From Symbiodinium natans (lineage: Eukaryota > Sar > Dinophyceae > Suessiales > Symbiodiniaceae), in contig CAJNDS010000031.1 of assembly GCA_905221605.1 (NCBI GenBank), forward strand, positions 186,734 to 250,733: 64,000 bases of DNA, written 5' to 3'. Of this stretch, positions 9,310-20,590 are shown in pieces; position 1 is the stretch's first letter; each line of letters starts with the position of its first letter. Position numbers and translations under genes: made by a program. The notes beneath the pieces were generated by a model. That model was not told the origin of the DNA. It was given only the letters and a program-made list of their open reading frames with translations, and made no database searches.

Positions 9310-11374
9310 TCTGGTCACCAATGGCCTTCCCATCGTGAATTAAGAACAGCGGTGATCGCTCAGCTTGTCCACCTTCGGTACCATGGTAATGGTTCACATA
9401 CCTGAGTGTACGGCGGCAGCAAAACCACAGCAAGGTGCCGGCAAAGCATCTAGGTCCATGGATCGCAGAACGGTGGAGTGGCTCTGAGATAAATGCAGGA
9501 TTCCATCCTCGAACTGTGAGAAGTGTCTGCTCGAGTGGCCGTAAACCTTGGCAGTGCATTCACAACGCCGATCTTGCCAGTAGCTGCGACGAGCCCCAAA
9601 AATGACTTGGCAAACCTCTCTTCGCCCTGTCACCATCTGAAGGCTGGGCATGCACCCGGTTTCGCAGGCGGATGGACTTGACCTCACAGATCGGAGCTTC
9701 GGAAAAACCACGAAGGCCCTGATTCCTGCGAACTGTTAACGCCTGGCCTGATCATTGAGATCTTCGCAGCCCATGGCCTTTCATGGCTGGATGCAGACCA
9801 CATGCAACAAGGTGTACAACAAGGTGTACAACAAGGTGTACAACAAGGTGTACAACAAGGTACAAGACATGTTTTCCTTAGTGGGGTGTTGGTCCTTCGC
9901 AGCACGTCCGAATGAAGCGAATGGCAAGCTCCGCGACGGTAGGAAGTGCCTCAACAGTAGACAACCTTAAGCGCAGTCGTCAACGCAAAAATCACGAAGC
10001 TGGCATCAGGTGGCCGACGAGAAGGTAATGACGGAGCCATGGTATGGATGCCTTTGGAGAGCGCAACGAAAGGCAAAAACACCTGCAAACCCTGGCAGCG
10101 CCAAGCAGAACGAGCTAAGTCTGCTAAGTCCGGATCTGAAGGTGCGCTTCGTTGAGCTTCAGCATGTACTTCCAAACCTCACGCAGGAAGAGCCTTCGTA
10201 ACCCTCCGCGCCAAGGTGCAAAGGTCGAAGTGCGGCACCAATGGCACTACGTCCGGCCTGCGTGTCAGGGTCCAGGGGCCATCGACATTGGTGGTCGAAG
10301 TTAGCATTCGGATCCGGGAAGGGATCCTCCAGCGCAGCATGTGATGGGAGATCAGGCCTGCTGCGACCGATCTCTCGCATTCTCTGCCTGTCTGCCCTGC
10401 CTTCTCATCAAACTCTGCCGTGTACCAGGACAGCAGTGGCACCACAAAGACGTCCTGACAGAGCCCAGAGGTCACACGGTGTCACACGGTGTCACACGGT
10501 GTCACACGGTGTCACAGCAACAGCGCTGTCATGGCCCTTTTCCACTGTCCTCACACACCGCTGACGGGAAGCAGTCCACACCCAGCCTCAGGCGTTCGAA
10601 CCCATGGGAGTTTGCCGAGTGCTGTTGCATTTTGCGCAGCATCTCAGCGTGGCGCTCATCACATGTTTCCATGATTCCAAGCAGTTTTGCCAGCGAATCC
10701 GGGTACTTCGCGGCCTGCAACTATGTACAAGAGCACCGTCAAGCCCGCACTTGTCATACCACAGGACAAACGTGTGGAAGGGACGACATACTCCGTGCCT
10801 CTGTCGGATTCAACCAAAGCTCATGATTTCCAGGGACATAGAAGACGCGGCGGAATTTGGCCTCCCCAACCGAGTTGCACCCGACAGCAGAGATGACAGC
10901 ACGGGCATCCCAAAAAGCGAAAATGAGCGAAAGAGCCTTGAGTGTCGTCAACGCTCGGACAAGCGCATTCCTGACAGTTCCGTTCTGTGCTACTCTGTGT
11001 CGCTCTGCCATGTGCCACAAGGTGTCACAAGGTGCCACCACATGTCACATCATGGCACGGCGGCCTCGTGTCGCACAGGTTTCCTGCCACTATCAGCACA
11101 TCCTGCAAGTAGGAAAAGTAAGGGCACCAGCGAGGCCTGCTTCTCAACGACAGCACAACAACTGGCACCTCTTGGAAATCGAAGTCATCGATTCGGTGCG
11201 CCCACTCCTAGCGAAGCGAAGTCCAGAACTCCAATTCTCCACATTCTGGCTCTTTGCGGCGGGGCTCCAATCAAAACGCTGACGCTCTCTACACCCGGCG
11301 TCGCAGCTTAGAGCACCGGCGAATCGCTCCTCGTTGCACTTGTGGTCAAAGTGGACGTCGGAGATGGCGTAAAC
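9310..11374 (-). CDS. Calcineurin-like metallophosphoesterase, about 12 short exons
   Basis: The minus strand rebuilds a metallophosphoesterase in order. 11374-11326: VYAISDVHFDHKCNEE, metal motif DxH. About 11245-11205: NVENWSSGLRFA. From 11102: DVLIVAGNLCDT, the position of GDxxD. 10975-10937: NALVRALTTLK. 10862-10801: AKFRRVFYVPGNHELWLNP, the GNHE motif. From 10716: KYPDSLAKLLGIMETCDE. 10454-10401: DVFVVPLLSWYTAEFDEK. 10335-10256: LEDPFPDPNANFDHQCRWPL. To 10024: GSVITFS. From about 9944: HFLPSRSLPF. About 9700-9627: CETGCMPSLQ. About 9555-9490: KVYGHSSRHFSQFEDGI. From about 9402: RYVNHYHGTEGGQAERSPLF. The family hydrolyses phosphoesters with a two-metal centre. Two expected ligands look changed (GD to GN; GHxH to GHSS), so activity is uncertain. 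Introns are 50-150 bases, several starting with GC. Confidence 0.8.
9804..9866. repeat. 12-bp tandem repeat inside an intron
   Basis: Five copies of CAACAAGGTGTA, lying in the intron between the HFLPSRSLPF and CETGCMPSLQ exons of the metallophosphoesterase. Confidence 0.9.
10471..10517. repeat. 10-bp tandem repeat inside an intron
   Basis: Four to five copies of GTCACACGGT, just upstream (minus-strand sense) of the acceptor at 10455 in the metallophosphoesterase gene. A looser relative (CACAAGGTGTCACAAGGTG) sits near 11020-11055. Confidence 0.9.
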
Positions 11375-11375
11375 C

Positions 11376-12299
11376 TCAGGAAGCAGTGTCGAGTGCTTTG
11401 CCCACACATGTTTTCTGCGGCACGGCTGGGGGTGTCTGGAGGCCACGAGTCTGCACTGGCTTGCGGCTACCCTCGGAAACGGGCATAGAACCCCAGAACA
11501 GTAGGTCTTGCCCCAATCCCCAACCACATGAGTGAGGGGTTTCAAGAATCACTCCTTGTGAATTCGTGGCAGGCGGCGGCGAAGGCAAGCGCGGAAGGTT
11601 TTAAGGCCAAGTTTCAGGGTGCGTCCAACAACGTCCGACGTGTTCCGCGAGAATAATGCGATGGCAGGAGAGTCAATGCTGCAGTCAGCTGGATAGCTAG
11701 GACATACAGATGCAAGAAGGAGAAAATGGGAGATGCCCCTCGCGAGATGCACCAATGTCAGTGAAATTCAGTGAACAAACTTCATTTTGCCATCATGCAG
11801 TAGAGTCACCTTCGTGGTACCCTTTGGACGCCAAAGGTCGACTCCGAATCGCTCACCTTGGCAGAGAGGCAGAGAGGCAGAGAGGCAGAGAGAGAAAGCC
11901 GGGAGAGATATGGAGAGATGCAGCAGAGGACCGGTAGAGGGAGAAGAAGTCACGTGGAATCAGACAAAGACAGCTAGCCCAAAACGGGCGCGGTGACCCT
12001 ATGGATAGGTTACCACGAAACACCTAACTGCTGACTCATCCAACAGGTCGATAAAAAGATCAAAGGGCTCCTTCTTCTGTGCTCCACAGCATTCCAACAC
12101 CGGCTGGACAAGGCCGCCGACGGAAGCGCTGTCTGGCTGGCACGGTACGCCAGAGGGGCAAGAGGCTGATACACGCCTTGCCATGGGAATCATTGAAGCG
12201 CATTCGCCACATTTCTGAAAGCACGTTTTTCCAAGCGCTGCATTCAGAGCGAAATTCGGTGCAGAGTGCGGCGTCAAAGCGCCGGAGTTCGAGACTCAC
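11376..12299 (-). other. Spacer with weak exon-like frames
   Basis: Two minus-strand segments could be 3' exons of the TPR gene: one near 12290-12180 (RFDAALCTEFRSECSAWKNV) and one near 11690-11555 (IALFSRNTSDVVGRTLKLGL). Neither has a family motif, and (GGCAGAGA)n repeats lie at 11863-11895. The C-terminus of the TPR protein therefore stays undefined. Confidence 0.3.
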
Positions 12300-15200
12300 C
12301 TGCCTGACGGCCCTTCAGCGCCGCGACATTGTTGGACTCCAGCTTCAAGGCGTGGGCAAACTGTACATAGGCCTCCGCTCTTCAGCTGAAAACAGTTGTG
12401 CCATGTTTTGCCTACTAGGGCCTGCTGTACCTTGCTCGTTACTTTCGAGCGGATTCCAGCAGATGCAAGCGCATGTGATCAGAATAGGTAGAGCGACATG
12501 GAAAGAGGGCAGGCCTTCTCCACGTGGCCACACGCCAGGAGGGCCGTCCCAAAGCGCGTTCGTGCCTCGCGTAAAAGGGATGAAGAGCACTGCATAGCAG
12601 CGCGAAGCACTTCTCGATACTGCTTGTAGCACAGAAGAGCCTTCACGAAGTCATCCTTTTTCTCGACAGCACTCCTCGAGAAAGTCTCGAATCTCGCGCA
12701 AAAACACAGCGTTGAGAACAGCACGAATCGGCACAGCTTTGCGCGGCTTCTTGCTCGTATTCTGTGTGCCGGACTGGGCATCATCCGATGCCTGACGCCA
12801 GTTCTTGAGCTGGCCTCGTTACGGAAGGGTCGCATGTTTCGAAACACACGGAGTCCACAACATCTACGGAGAATCATACATCTCTTGGCCCTGACTGGCT
12901 GAGGCACGTACTGAACGCCGACGCTCGATTGGAAAAAAGAACTGACCTGGTGGACGTGAGGGTGGAGATGAGCTTGTCGCTCAGCTGCTGGTTTGTTGTT
13001 TTGGCGGGGTGGGGGAGGGAGTGAGTCGGTCTTGGGGGGCCTCAGCTTCCGTGACTTTCAACAACAGACTCCCCCTTCCATAGCCCCTTCCATGTCCCTC
13101 TTCCATAGCCCCTTCCATGACCCCTTCCTGCCCTTTCCTTCCCCTTTCGTTCCCCTTCCCTTCCCCTGCCCTTCCCCTTCCCTTCCCCTTCCCTTCCCCT
13201 TCCTCCCCCTTCCTCCCCCTTCCCCTGCCTTCCCCTTCCTTCTCCTTGCTTTGCCTCCCTTCCCCTTGCTGCCCCTTCCTCACTTCCTTCCTGGATGCTT
13301 TTCCCCCTCACAATGTCCAAAAACGACAAGGTCCAAAAACTACAGGGTAGGGCACTCTCTGTGAGGAAGACGCCCCCCCGCCCGTGGCTATAGCACCGTA
13401 GAGGAGAAGATCGAGTCTCCGAGGTGCCGGCCGCAGCAGGGCGTGCTCATCCTCAGGCGGCACGCCGTCAGGAACTGATGCCTTCACCTTCGCCCCAGGC
13501 TCATACCAGTCATACAAATATCGGCACACAGACACCCTGCAAGCAGCGCACCTCCGCAGGGACCATAGCGAGGCCTGCGGTGTAATGTGCCACGGCCAAG
13601 CCGAACTCATTCCCGCGCATCGCCTGAGCCAAACTAGGTCATGACGTATCAGCACAGAACCGTGCAGCAAAGCCACCACAATCATCACAGCATCAGGCAT
13701 AGTCAAAAGTTTGCTTAATTGCGTGAAGTAAGGGTGGCTTGGTTGGGGGGGTCATGTTGTCTTTGTGAATTGAAACCTCTGAATAATCTTTATCTCTTTC
13801 AGAAGTAGACGTTTTGTCGTTGCTTTGTTGTGTTCCTGCATACACCTATGTTTAGGAATTTTCTTCCAACGTAACACATTCTTTGCTTGATGTCATAGCA
13901 TGCTGAAGCATGAAGTCGACATGGGGCTCCAGAAGGAAGTAACTCATACTCAGGCATTTCGTAGGGTTTCACCAGATTAAACGGTTCAACAGGGGATGGG
14001 TTTCACAAGGCTTAATCGAGTTTTGATCTCGACTGCGTCATGCAACTCGAAAAATCAGGGAGATTTCGACATAATATATTGCCGCCATCACTGCATGCAG
14101 AAGAGCATTCACAACAAAAGATTCGTGGGTTTCAAAACATACTTCAGGCCATTTGATCCAGTTGTGGGATGTGAAAAGGTTGAAAGAGGCTGATAAGAAC
14201 TCACCGGACTTCATTCACCAGCAAGGATTGCCACGTTATAGCAACACCTGCAAGTTATATCATGTCGTTCCTATCTGCCTGATCTCCCACCCCCGGCATC
14301 CTCCAGAAACACCACTAAACACGAAGACACCTCCACGACAAGCCGAATGAGCTACGAAAGTCCAGCAGAGGCAAGGACCACGTTGCCCTCCTCCTTCTCT
14401 TTGTGTGCCAGATCCGTGTCCGCCGAGTGCAACTTGGAACAAAACAGCAGACAACAACGAGGAGCACGCAACGCACACCTAAAGCAGACAAAAGGGATGT
14501 GGCAAAGCGGAGCCTGATGGGCGACGGAAGCCAAGGCATCGATGTTGGAACCTCACGGAGCATTGTGGCCCTCTCAGACCGTCTCCGACTCCAACCATTA
14601 ACCGGCTTCCTGCACCTTCCAGCTCGGAAGATGTACATGCGGTTTATGAAAGCGAGTGTATTCGGAGATTGTTCCGAAGGGGACAATTTTTGCCTCACCG
14701 GTAAGTAGTTGGAAAGCTGCGTTGGTTGGAAAAGAACTTGACAGGGAGGGCCGTTCTCTTGCGCCAAATTGGGAAGGGGGAAAAGCACTGGCAGACACCC
14801 TTTCTGAAGAGCTGTGATTCTCCATGAAACTCAGGCGTTCGCTGGATGGATCATATGCGACTGCCTTGCGATAGGCGTCGAGGGCCTCTTTTCCCTGTGG
14901 CAACGGAAAGAGATTTCGACAGATCTAGATTGCGCCAAGACTGCAGGGTGGAACGGTGGACCTGACCGATCTTAAGATTGGCGAGCCCAATTCTGCTCCA
15001 GGCCCTCAAGGTGCAGGACGCAAAAGCAGACATCTCTTAGTTAGATGATGGTACAGGAAGCTGTTCAGGGAGAATGCAGAGCCACGTCATATCTCGCCTG
15101 CCCCAATTGGGGTACAGCTCGAGTGCGAGTTGGGCATCTTCTTTGGATGCCTGAAAATGGCCGACCTGCGCCCAGTTGGCATGTCTTGGCATCTGCTCTC

Positions 15201-15712
15201 ATCTCTTACGTCTCCCAGCCTTGGCCAAGCACGCAGCTCGATTCGACAGCACCTCGAGAGTGCACGCATCATGCATCAGACACACACACGCACATACACA
15301 TATGTATATATATATATATCAGACATAGATCAGTCATGCATATACAGACAGATATCACATATTGACTTAGTATGTATACACTTTCTTTATGTGCATGGAA
15401 TGATATACGATGCAAGATACACAAGGCATATGATGTGATGCACGGTGTATGATACTATATCTAGGAATATGACATGGTATGATGTGATATGGTAGAACAA
15501 AAATGAGCATGCAAGAATGAATATCTGTGTAAATAAATAAATAAATATATATATATATATATATAAATGTAGACATCATCACGCAAGGTTGAGCTCCGAC
15601 ACTCACACGAGGCTGACTTGAGGAGAGGGCTGCCGCTTCGGCTTTGCAGTCATCCAGTTCTCGTCTGTCCTCCAAGCACCTCTGCTCGACCCGGTCTCTG
15701 TCCAAAGGAACT
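12300..15712 (-). CDS. TPR-repeat protein, co-chaperone-like, multi-exon
   Basis: Exons on the minus strand assemble into tetratricopeptide repeats. About 15712-15612: RVEQRCLEDRRELDDCKAEA. 15150-15098: ASKEDAQLALELYPNWG. 15004-14966: AWSRIGLANLKIG. 14894-14832: KEALDAYRKAVAYDPSSERL. To 14382: TDLAHKEKEEGN. From 13606: FGLAVAHYTAGLAMVP. About 12674-12588: AVEKKDDFVKALLCYKQYRE. About 12379-12300: AEAYVQFAHALKLESNNVAA. The joined second to fourth exons match a complete TPR (NWG-R-AWSRIGLANLKIG-KEALDAYRKAVAYDP), and KEEGN followed by FGLAVAHYTAGL is the helix A/B start of another, as in Hop/ST1 or DNAJC7 proteins that bind Hsp70/Hsp90 tails. Frame and phase agree at these joins. Introns include GC-AG. 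N- and C-terminal ends are not defined. Confidence 0.78.
13060..13290. repeat. Polypyrimidine (CCCTTCC) tract in a TPR-gene intron
   Basis: About 220 bases of nearly pure C/T on the plus strand, therefore purine on the transcribed-sense strand. It lies between the FGLAVAHYTAGL and KKDDFVKALLCY exons. Such tracts can form triplex DNA. Confidence 0.9.
15279..15322. repeat. CA/TA microsatellite in a TPR-gene intron
   Basis: CACACA grading into ATATAT. Confidence 0.85.
15528..15567. repeat. (AAAT)n(AT)n microsatellite in a TPR-gene intron
   Basis: Four AAAT units followed by ten AT units. Confidence 0.9.
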
Positions 15713-15799
15713 GCAAAATATGGCATCAGAAGGCCTGGTGTAAAAATTTGCTCCCATGTAGAAATCACCACGCTTGAAGGCCTTCAGCACACAAAGCTA

Positions 15800-16383
15800 C
15801 TCAATGCGATTCCGGCGATCGGTGATCACTTCTCAATATGGCCGGCCTCATCGCCGAGGCGCTTCCATGGCATAGCTCGCGTGGCTTCAGCCGGCGTGCC
15901 GTCGATCGGGGACATTGGGACATTGGCCAAGGCTCGCGGCCTCGGTTCTGAGGTCGTGCGGAGACCAAAGTTGCGATGGCTCCTCTCGTCACGTATATCA
16001 AATTCTATATCATGCTAGGGTACCTAGCTCCGCTGTCGGTCACTTAAATGCCGTGAACCCACCAAATCCTCGGGAGAGGCTTGGACGTAAGATCCTGGCC
16101 AGATCTTCCGACATGCCTGTATGCCCAGAACAGAAGAATGTCTTGGTCTTTGTCTGCTACACCCATGCGGCCTTGAACATGTGGAAAGCCGTCATCTTGA
16201 GCAAGGGGACCAAGCTGTCCTCGCCAGTCCACTATCAGCCAAGGCAAGGAAAAGCAGGGCAAGGCGCAAGCTCTCCTTCAAAAGGTGCCATTCAGACTGG
16301 GCCTTCTTTTTCGCACCTGAGCTGTTGTGCTCTGTGCATCTCTGTGCCAAGCATGCCCCCTTTCCAGCGGGCGGAGAACACGG
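15800..16383. other. No firm gene; possible 5' exon of the TPR gene
   Basis: The minus strand at about 15890-15850 reads MPWKRLGDEAGHIEK, which resembles the first helix of a TPR and would sit upstream of the RVEQRCLEDR exon. The rest (15.9-16.38 kb) has open frames on both strands without a motif. Confidence 0.3.
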
Positions 16384-16700
16384 CTTAAAGAAGCGGGGGG
16401 GTTAGGGGGGGCGCAGGCCCCCTCCCCATTTGCAAACACAATGCTTGCGGCATGGGTTTCGATCGTTCATATGCTTAGAAAAACGTGGAATGATGGGTTT
16501 CAATCCTTCATATGCTTTGAGAAAAGCTTGCACGGCTTAAAGAAGCGGGGGGGTTGGGGGGCACAATGCTCGCATGATGACTTTATTCGTTGATTCATAT
16601 GCTTTGAAACAAGCTTTAACGGCCAAAAAAGGCGGGGGGGGGTTGGGGGGGTTTGCAAGCACAATGCTCTCATCATGGGCTTCAATCGTTCATATGCTCG
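16384..16700. repeat. Dispersed G-rich repeat family, three tandem degenerate copies
   Basis: Three copies of a roughly 100-130 base unit. Each has a G7TTGG-type core, then TTTGCAA(G/A)CACAATGCTC, then TTCATATGCTTTGA. One copy also carries the pairing C-rich arm. The same family recurs at 54.99-55.26 kb. Confidence 0.8.
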
Positions 16701-16767
16701 GGAGACCAGCAGACCGGGAGACCAGCAGACCAGGGGACCAGGGGACCAGGGAACCAGGGAACCACGA
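16700..16767. repeat. 10-bp tandem repeat (GACCAGGGGA type)
   Basis: About six copies of a GACCAG(C/G)AGA to GGGAACCA unit, followed by an A-rich stretch. Confidence 0.85.
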
Positions 16768-16984
16768 AAAAAACAAATACCAAAAAAGAATTAAAAAAAC
16801 ATTTTAAAAAAACACCAAAAAAATTGGCCCTCCCAGACCAGGTCCAGCGCGCCTGTCGAGCCGCAAGTTTTCTCTCTGAAGACACACATTCCTTCGTTAA
16901 GTTCCTGTTGCGGGCGTCTGGAAATCTAGCAGTAACTAGACATCGGGGTCGCACTCGAGCCACCTCAAAAACACTCCACAGATC

Positions 16985-17250
16985 TGCTGAAATCTGAGTA
17001 TCCTGCATGGAGGGGAGGAAATTGAGATGGCGAATGTGGGCAGGGCAGGCAGGCTCGACCCATGCCCAGACCTCCACAGCCGAGGGACACTAGGCAACCA
17101 GAAGCAATGCATTGCCCGACCAGTCATACCTGGCTTGCCCAAGGTTGGTGTAGAAAGTCACCGTACACGTGGGCTTTGTGAAGAGGACCATGGGCTCGCT
17201 GATCGGTTCAAGCACGACCTGGTCGCTGCGTAGGTTTTCAAAGTGCCTCT
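16985..17250 (-). CDS. Candidate exons of an unassigned minus-strand gene
   Basis: At 17247-17140 the minus strand reads LRSDQVVLEPISEPMVLFTK and then TVTFYTNLGQA before a GT donor. After a CAG acceptor at about 16999 it continues DTQISADLWSVFEVARVRP. A further exon may be GLAPALAQLARVAAALQEPY near 17600-17500. These look like genuine protein, but no family is recognised. Strand agrees with the block. Confidence 0.3.
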
Positions 17251-17404
17251 TGTTCTCACGTGCGGCTCGGCCGTTCGCCCTGCCTGGCAGGTCCGATCTC
17301 CCTGCTCCCGCCGAGCAAGGCGTCCTGGGAGTATGCACATTGAACTCATCGTGCAAACGTCGTCATGGCTATCACGGCTATCGTGTGGACATTTGTGTGG
17401 ACAT

Positions 17405-17427
17405 CGCGCGCGCGCGCGCGCGCGTCG
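17405..17427. repeat. Alternating GC tract (Z-DNA prone)
   Basis: About 20 bases of uninterrupted CGCGCG. The rest of 17.43-18.55 kb shows no recognised gene. Confidence 0.9.
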
Positions 17428-18559
17428 TGTCTGCGTCTCGTCGGTGGCTAAGGTGCACACTCATCATGGCAGGTGCGTCACACAGGCCACCATGGCCATG
17501 CTTCCTCGCGATTCCCCCGAACCAGACACTGTCGAAAAGGCCCTGTAGGGCTCTTGTAAGGCCGCGGCGACCCGGGCGAGCTGGGCAAGGGCCGGCGCCA
17601 GCCCTCGGCAGGCCTTGGCGTCGCATGGGCGACCCAAATGTAGCGAATCTCTCATTTCATACTTCTTTACGCTTTCGGGCCGGGTGGCCCCAGGCCGTGC
17701 ATGTGCAAGAAGTCACGCGCACTCCTCACAAAGGAACCCTTGCAGGCACTTGCCAAGGCAACTCACATCCAGCCTGCCAGCCACAGCTTTCCCATTAGTG
17801 CCTCCTGCGAGGCATCCAAAAGCGGCTACCTGGACATTGAGAGCTGGCAGAAGGGCCCGTCCTCGATGGGCATGACCATTCAGGCCGTTCTTGGCAAGGC
17901 CCTGTGCAAGACAGATTTGTCGGTTTGACCACTTAGGATGTCCAAACTACCGTTTAGTCTCCAGCAGATCTCAGGATTCTGTTGGGTTTTCAGCTTCGCC
18001 AGTGCCACCACCATGACAACAGCCACACGTAACCGTAAGAACAACAAGACGTCACGGCACTAGACGCCAACGGTCGTGCAGAAAAAAAGACTCTTTTTTG
18101 AGCGCGAAACGCGTGGTCGTCATCAAAAGAACCCAGAGAAGGTGGGAACGGCATCCAGGAAATCAAGAAAACATTGTTGCGCGAAATGGTCAAGCAATTC
18201 CAAGCAAGCCATCTCAAAGGCGCAACCGAACCACAAGCATGCAGGTGCAAATCTGACCCGTGCTATCAGACGGCCTATGCACTGAAGCTTGAATTCCTCT
18301 CGGCTTGAATGCCGTGTGGAGATGTAAAGACTTTAGACTTAGACGATTACCTGTGCAATCTTCAACCATCGACCTTTGAAAAGACCACAAGAAAAAGAAC
18401 TTTGAAAACATGAGGGCTGGCCATCGGAAAAGGAGCAGGCCAATGTGGCTACTGGATGTCTCAAGGTCTCAAGGCCAATGGATGAGAAGAAAAAGTCTGA
18501 GCGTCCGTCGTCAGTGAAACCAGCAACCTACATTGGTCGTACATGTGCATGATGCGATC

Positions 18560-19515
18560 ACTGAAATGGATCTGCGACGATTGGTATGATTTCAACTTCG
18601 TCTGCAAATGCTACCCTCCGCGGCGGAACTACAGCAACTGTCACATCCTCATCATCCGAAGGAGGCTCCCTGGCACAGGTGACATTACAAACTCTCACAA
18701 GCAAGACTCTATACCAGAAACAGCGCAGACGCAACGCAGACAGCAGCACAGATCACAATGATCGGGGGCTGCTGTTGAGCAGGAGGATGATCCTGCGAAG
18801 GTGCCCTCAAACCGCGTGACATTCGGACAGCCTGTGAATGCACAGTAGATTCTAATTTCATCCAGCGTCCCATGCTTCCAGACCGGCTGTAAGTATTCTT
18901 TGCCTGGGCCAGGCAAGAGCATTGCGAGCTTTCCGACTAGACAACCCGTCATGTATGCTTCGGAAATCTGGGTGCAGTGAGCGCCGGGCACAGCGCTTTG
19001 CGTCGCTGCGCTCTTTGTGAGGTGCTTCGCCCTCTGTCCACGCATATTTTCAAGCTTGTCACTCGCACAAGGTTTGTGCGTACCGCGGCAGTTGGCATGT
19101 CGTCAAGAAGCGCCTAGAGAAGCCTGCCTTTTACAAGCACCGTGCACTGTCCCAGCCTCGGCCTTTGCTTGCAACATGCTGTACTTAAGCATATCCCGCT
19201 GCAATGGCGTCATACTGTCCTTAGCTTGGCGCTCCGGTCGCAGAATTCCGCACATCCACCAGTGCTGTGTCTTGTGGATGAGCATTGCCGGGAATCAATC
19301 GTCTCCGCTGTGGCTACGCATGCCAGGTTCAACTCCGCTTGATTGAACACGGCATTAGCTGGTACATGTGAAACTCCATCTGAGTAGATGTAATCACAAG
19401 CTGAGACGATGTAAATCGCCCTTGTGTCCAGTCTGCCCATGGCAACGCCGATCACAGGCTGAAGCAAGGATTGCAAGGTGATCACAAAATCTTCCGCGTC
19501 CTGAAAGGCAGGTGA
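18560..19515 (-). CDS. Cluster of candidate exons, unassigned minus-strand gene
   Basis: In minus-strand order. 19510-19400: AFQDAEDFVITLQSLLQPVI then MGRLDTRAIYIVSA. 19235-19140: AKDSMTPLQRDMLKYSMLQA. 18985-18850: ISEAYMTGCLVGKLAMLLPG then EYLQPVWKHGTLDEIRI. 18690-18565: REPPSDDEDVTVAVVPPRRV then DEVEIIPIVADPF. The acidic tail and mixed hydrophobic segments suggest one soluble protein, but I recognise no domain and did not resolve splice sites. Confidence 0.35.
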
Positions 19516-19519
19516 TGAA

Positions 19520-20590
19520 TGAGATCGAACAACTGATATGTGATGGCCTTTCGGATGCTTCTGACCGGTTTCGTGCTTGGTTGTGTGTGTGTGTGTAAAA
19601 CACCTGAACATGGTGCTATCTAGTATGTGCATTCGATCTGTTGTCGGGCAGGGGGCCCACGGGATTGCTTTCTGGCGTGGGCCAACGAAGCTCCAGATTG
19701 GAAGCTTGCTTTTGGTACCTGCGGTATTCCAGGAATCATTCCCATGGACTGGGCATCAGCTCTTGATTCTTCTGACTGCTCTTTTTCTTTCATTGTTTTC
19801 TGCTGTGTGCACTTCGTTATGGGTCGTGACCTGCCAACGAGTTTGCAGAACTTTTGCTTCCTAGAAGCAGGAACACCTTAGTCAGGCTCTTGTGGCCACT
19901 TGATAACACAAAGCGGAAAGCAAAAGCAAACCACAACAGTGTAGATATGCAGCGGCCCTGACCCCTCAGTCGTGCAGTGGGTGTGTGTAGGAAGCCACTC
20001 TGCATGCGGTGTGTGAGCAGAAAGAACCAACATACAGCGAAGCTGTGGTCGTTTTGGAAGCGGGGTGTGGGGGGGGGGCTGTGCTCAACGAAGCTCCCCA
20101 AGGTCTTACCTCAATCCCTCAATCTCAATGAGCTGGTCTCATTTTTCTTTCAAAATCTTCATCTCACCCTCATCACCCTTTCAACACAACCTCTCTCGAT
20201 CACAAACCCAATGCCTAAACAACACCCACAACAATAACACTTCACTCATTCTCCGCGACTTCATCAATGCTTCGCCTTCACCTCTACTTCCTCTACTCTC
20301 TGTGCCGGAACAAGTACAAGTGTGCTGGCATGCGTTCTCTCCATAACTGTGGTGGGTGGGGGTGTGCACATGCACGCGAGTCCATCATGGGAAGGGGTCA
20401 TCGGAAACAAGTATCCCGGTCCTCCTTCGCAACGTGCTTGCAGGATCCGCTGACGCAGACGAAGAGCGACGACGTGGCAGAGCCAGGATCTTCCAGCCTT
20501 ACTAGTAGAACTCTGCACGAATCTCAGGGGTCTATTCTAGTGACACATTCTCGGGAGCCGAAGACAGAATCCCTTGAAGGCGAGAACTCA
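19520..20590. other. No gene recognised
   Basis: Contains a short GT run near 19580-19598 and scattered short frames on both strands. It separates two minus-strand exon clusters. Confidence 0.35.

Noticed and set aside
12981-13364. Glu/Gly/Lys-rich and Pro/Ser/Phe-rich frames
   Set aside because: Translations of the polypyrimidine tract inside an intron of the TPR gene.
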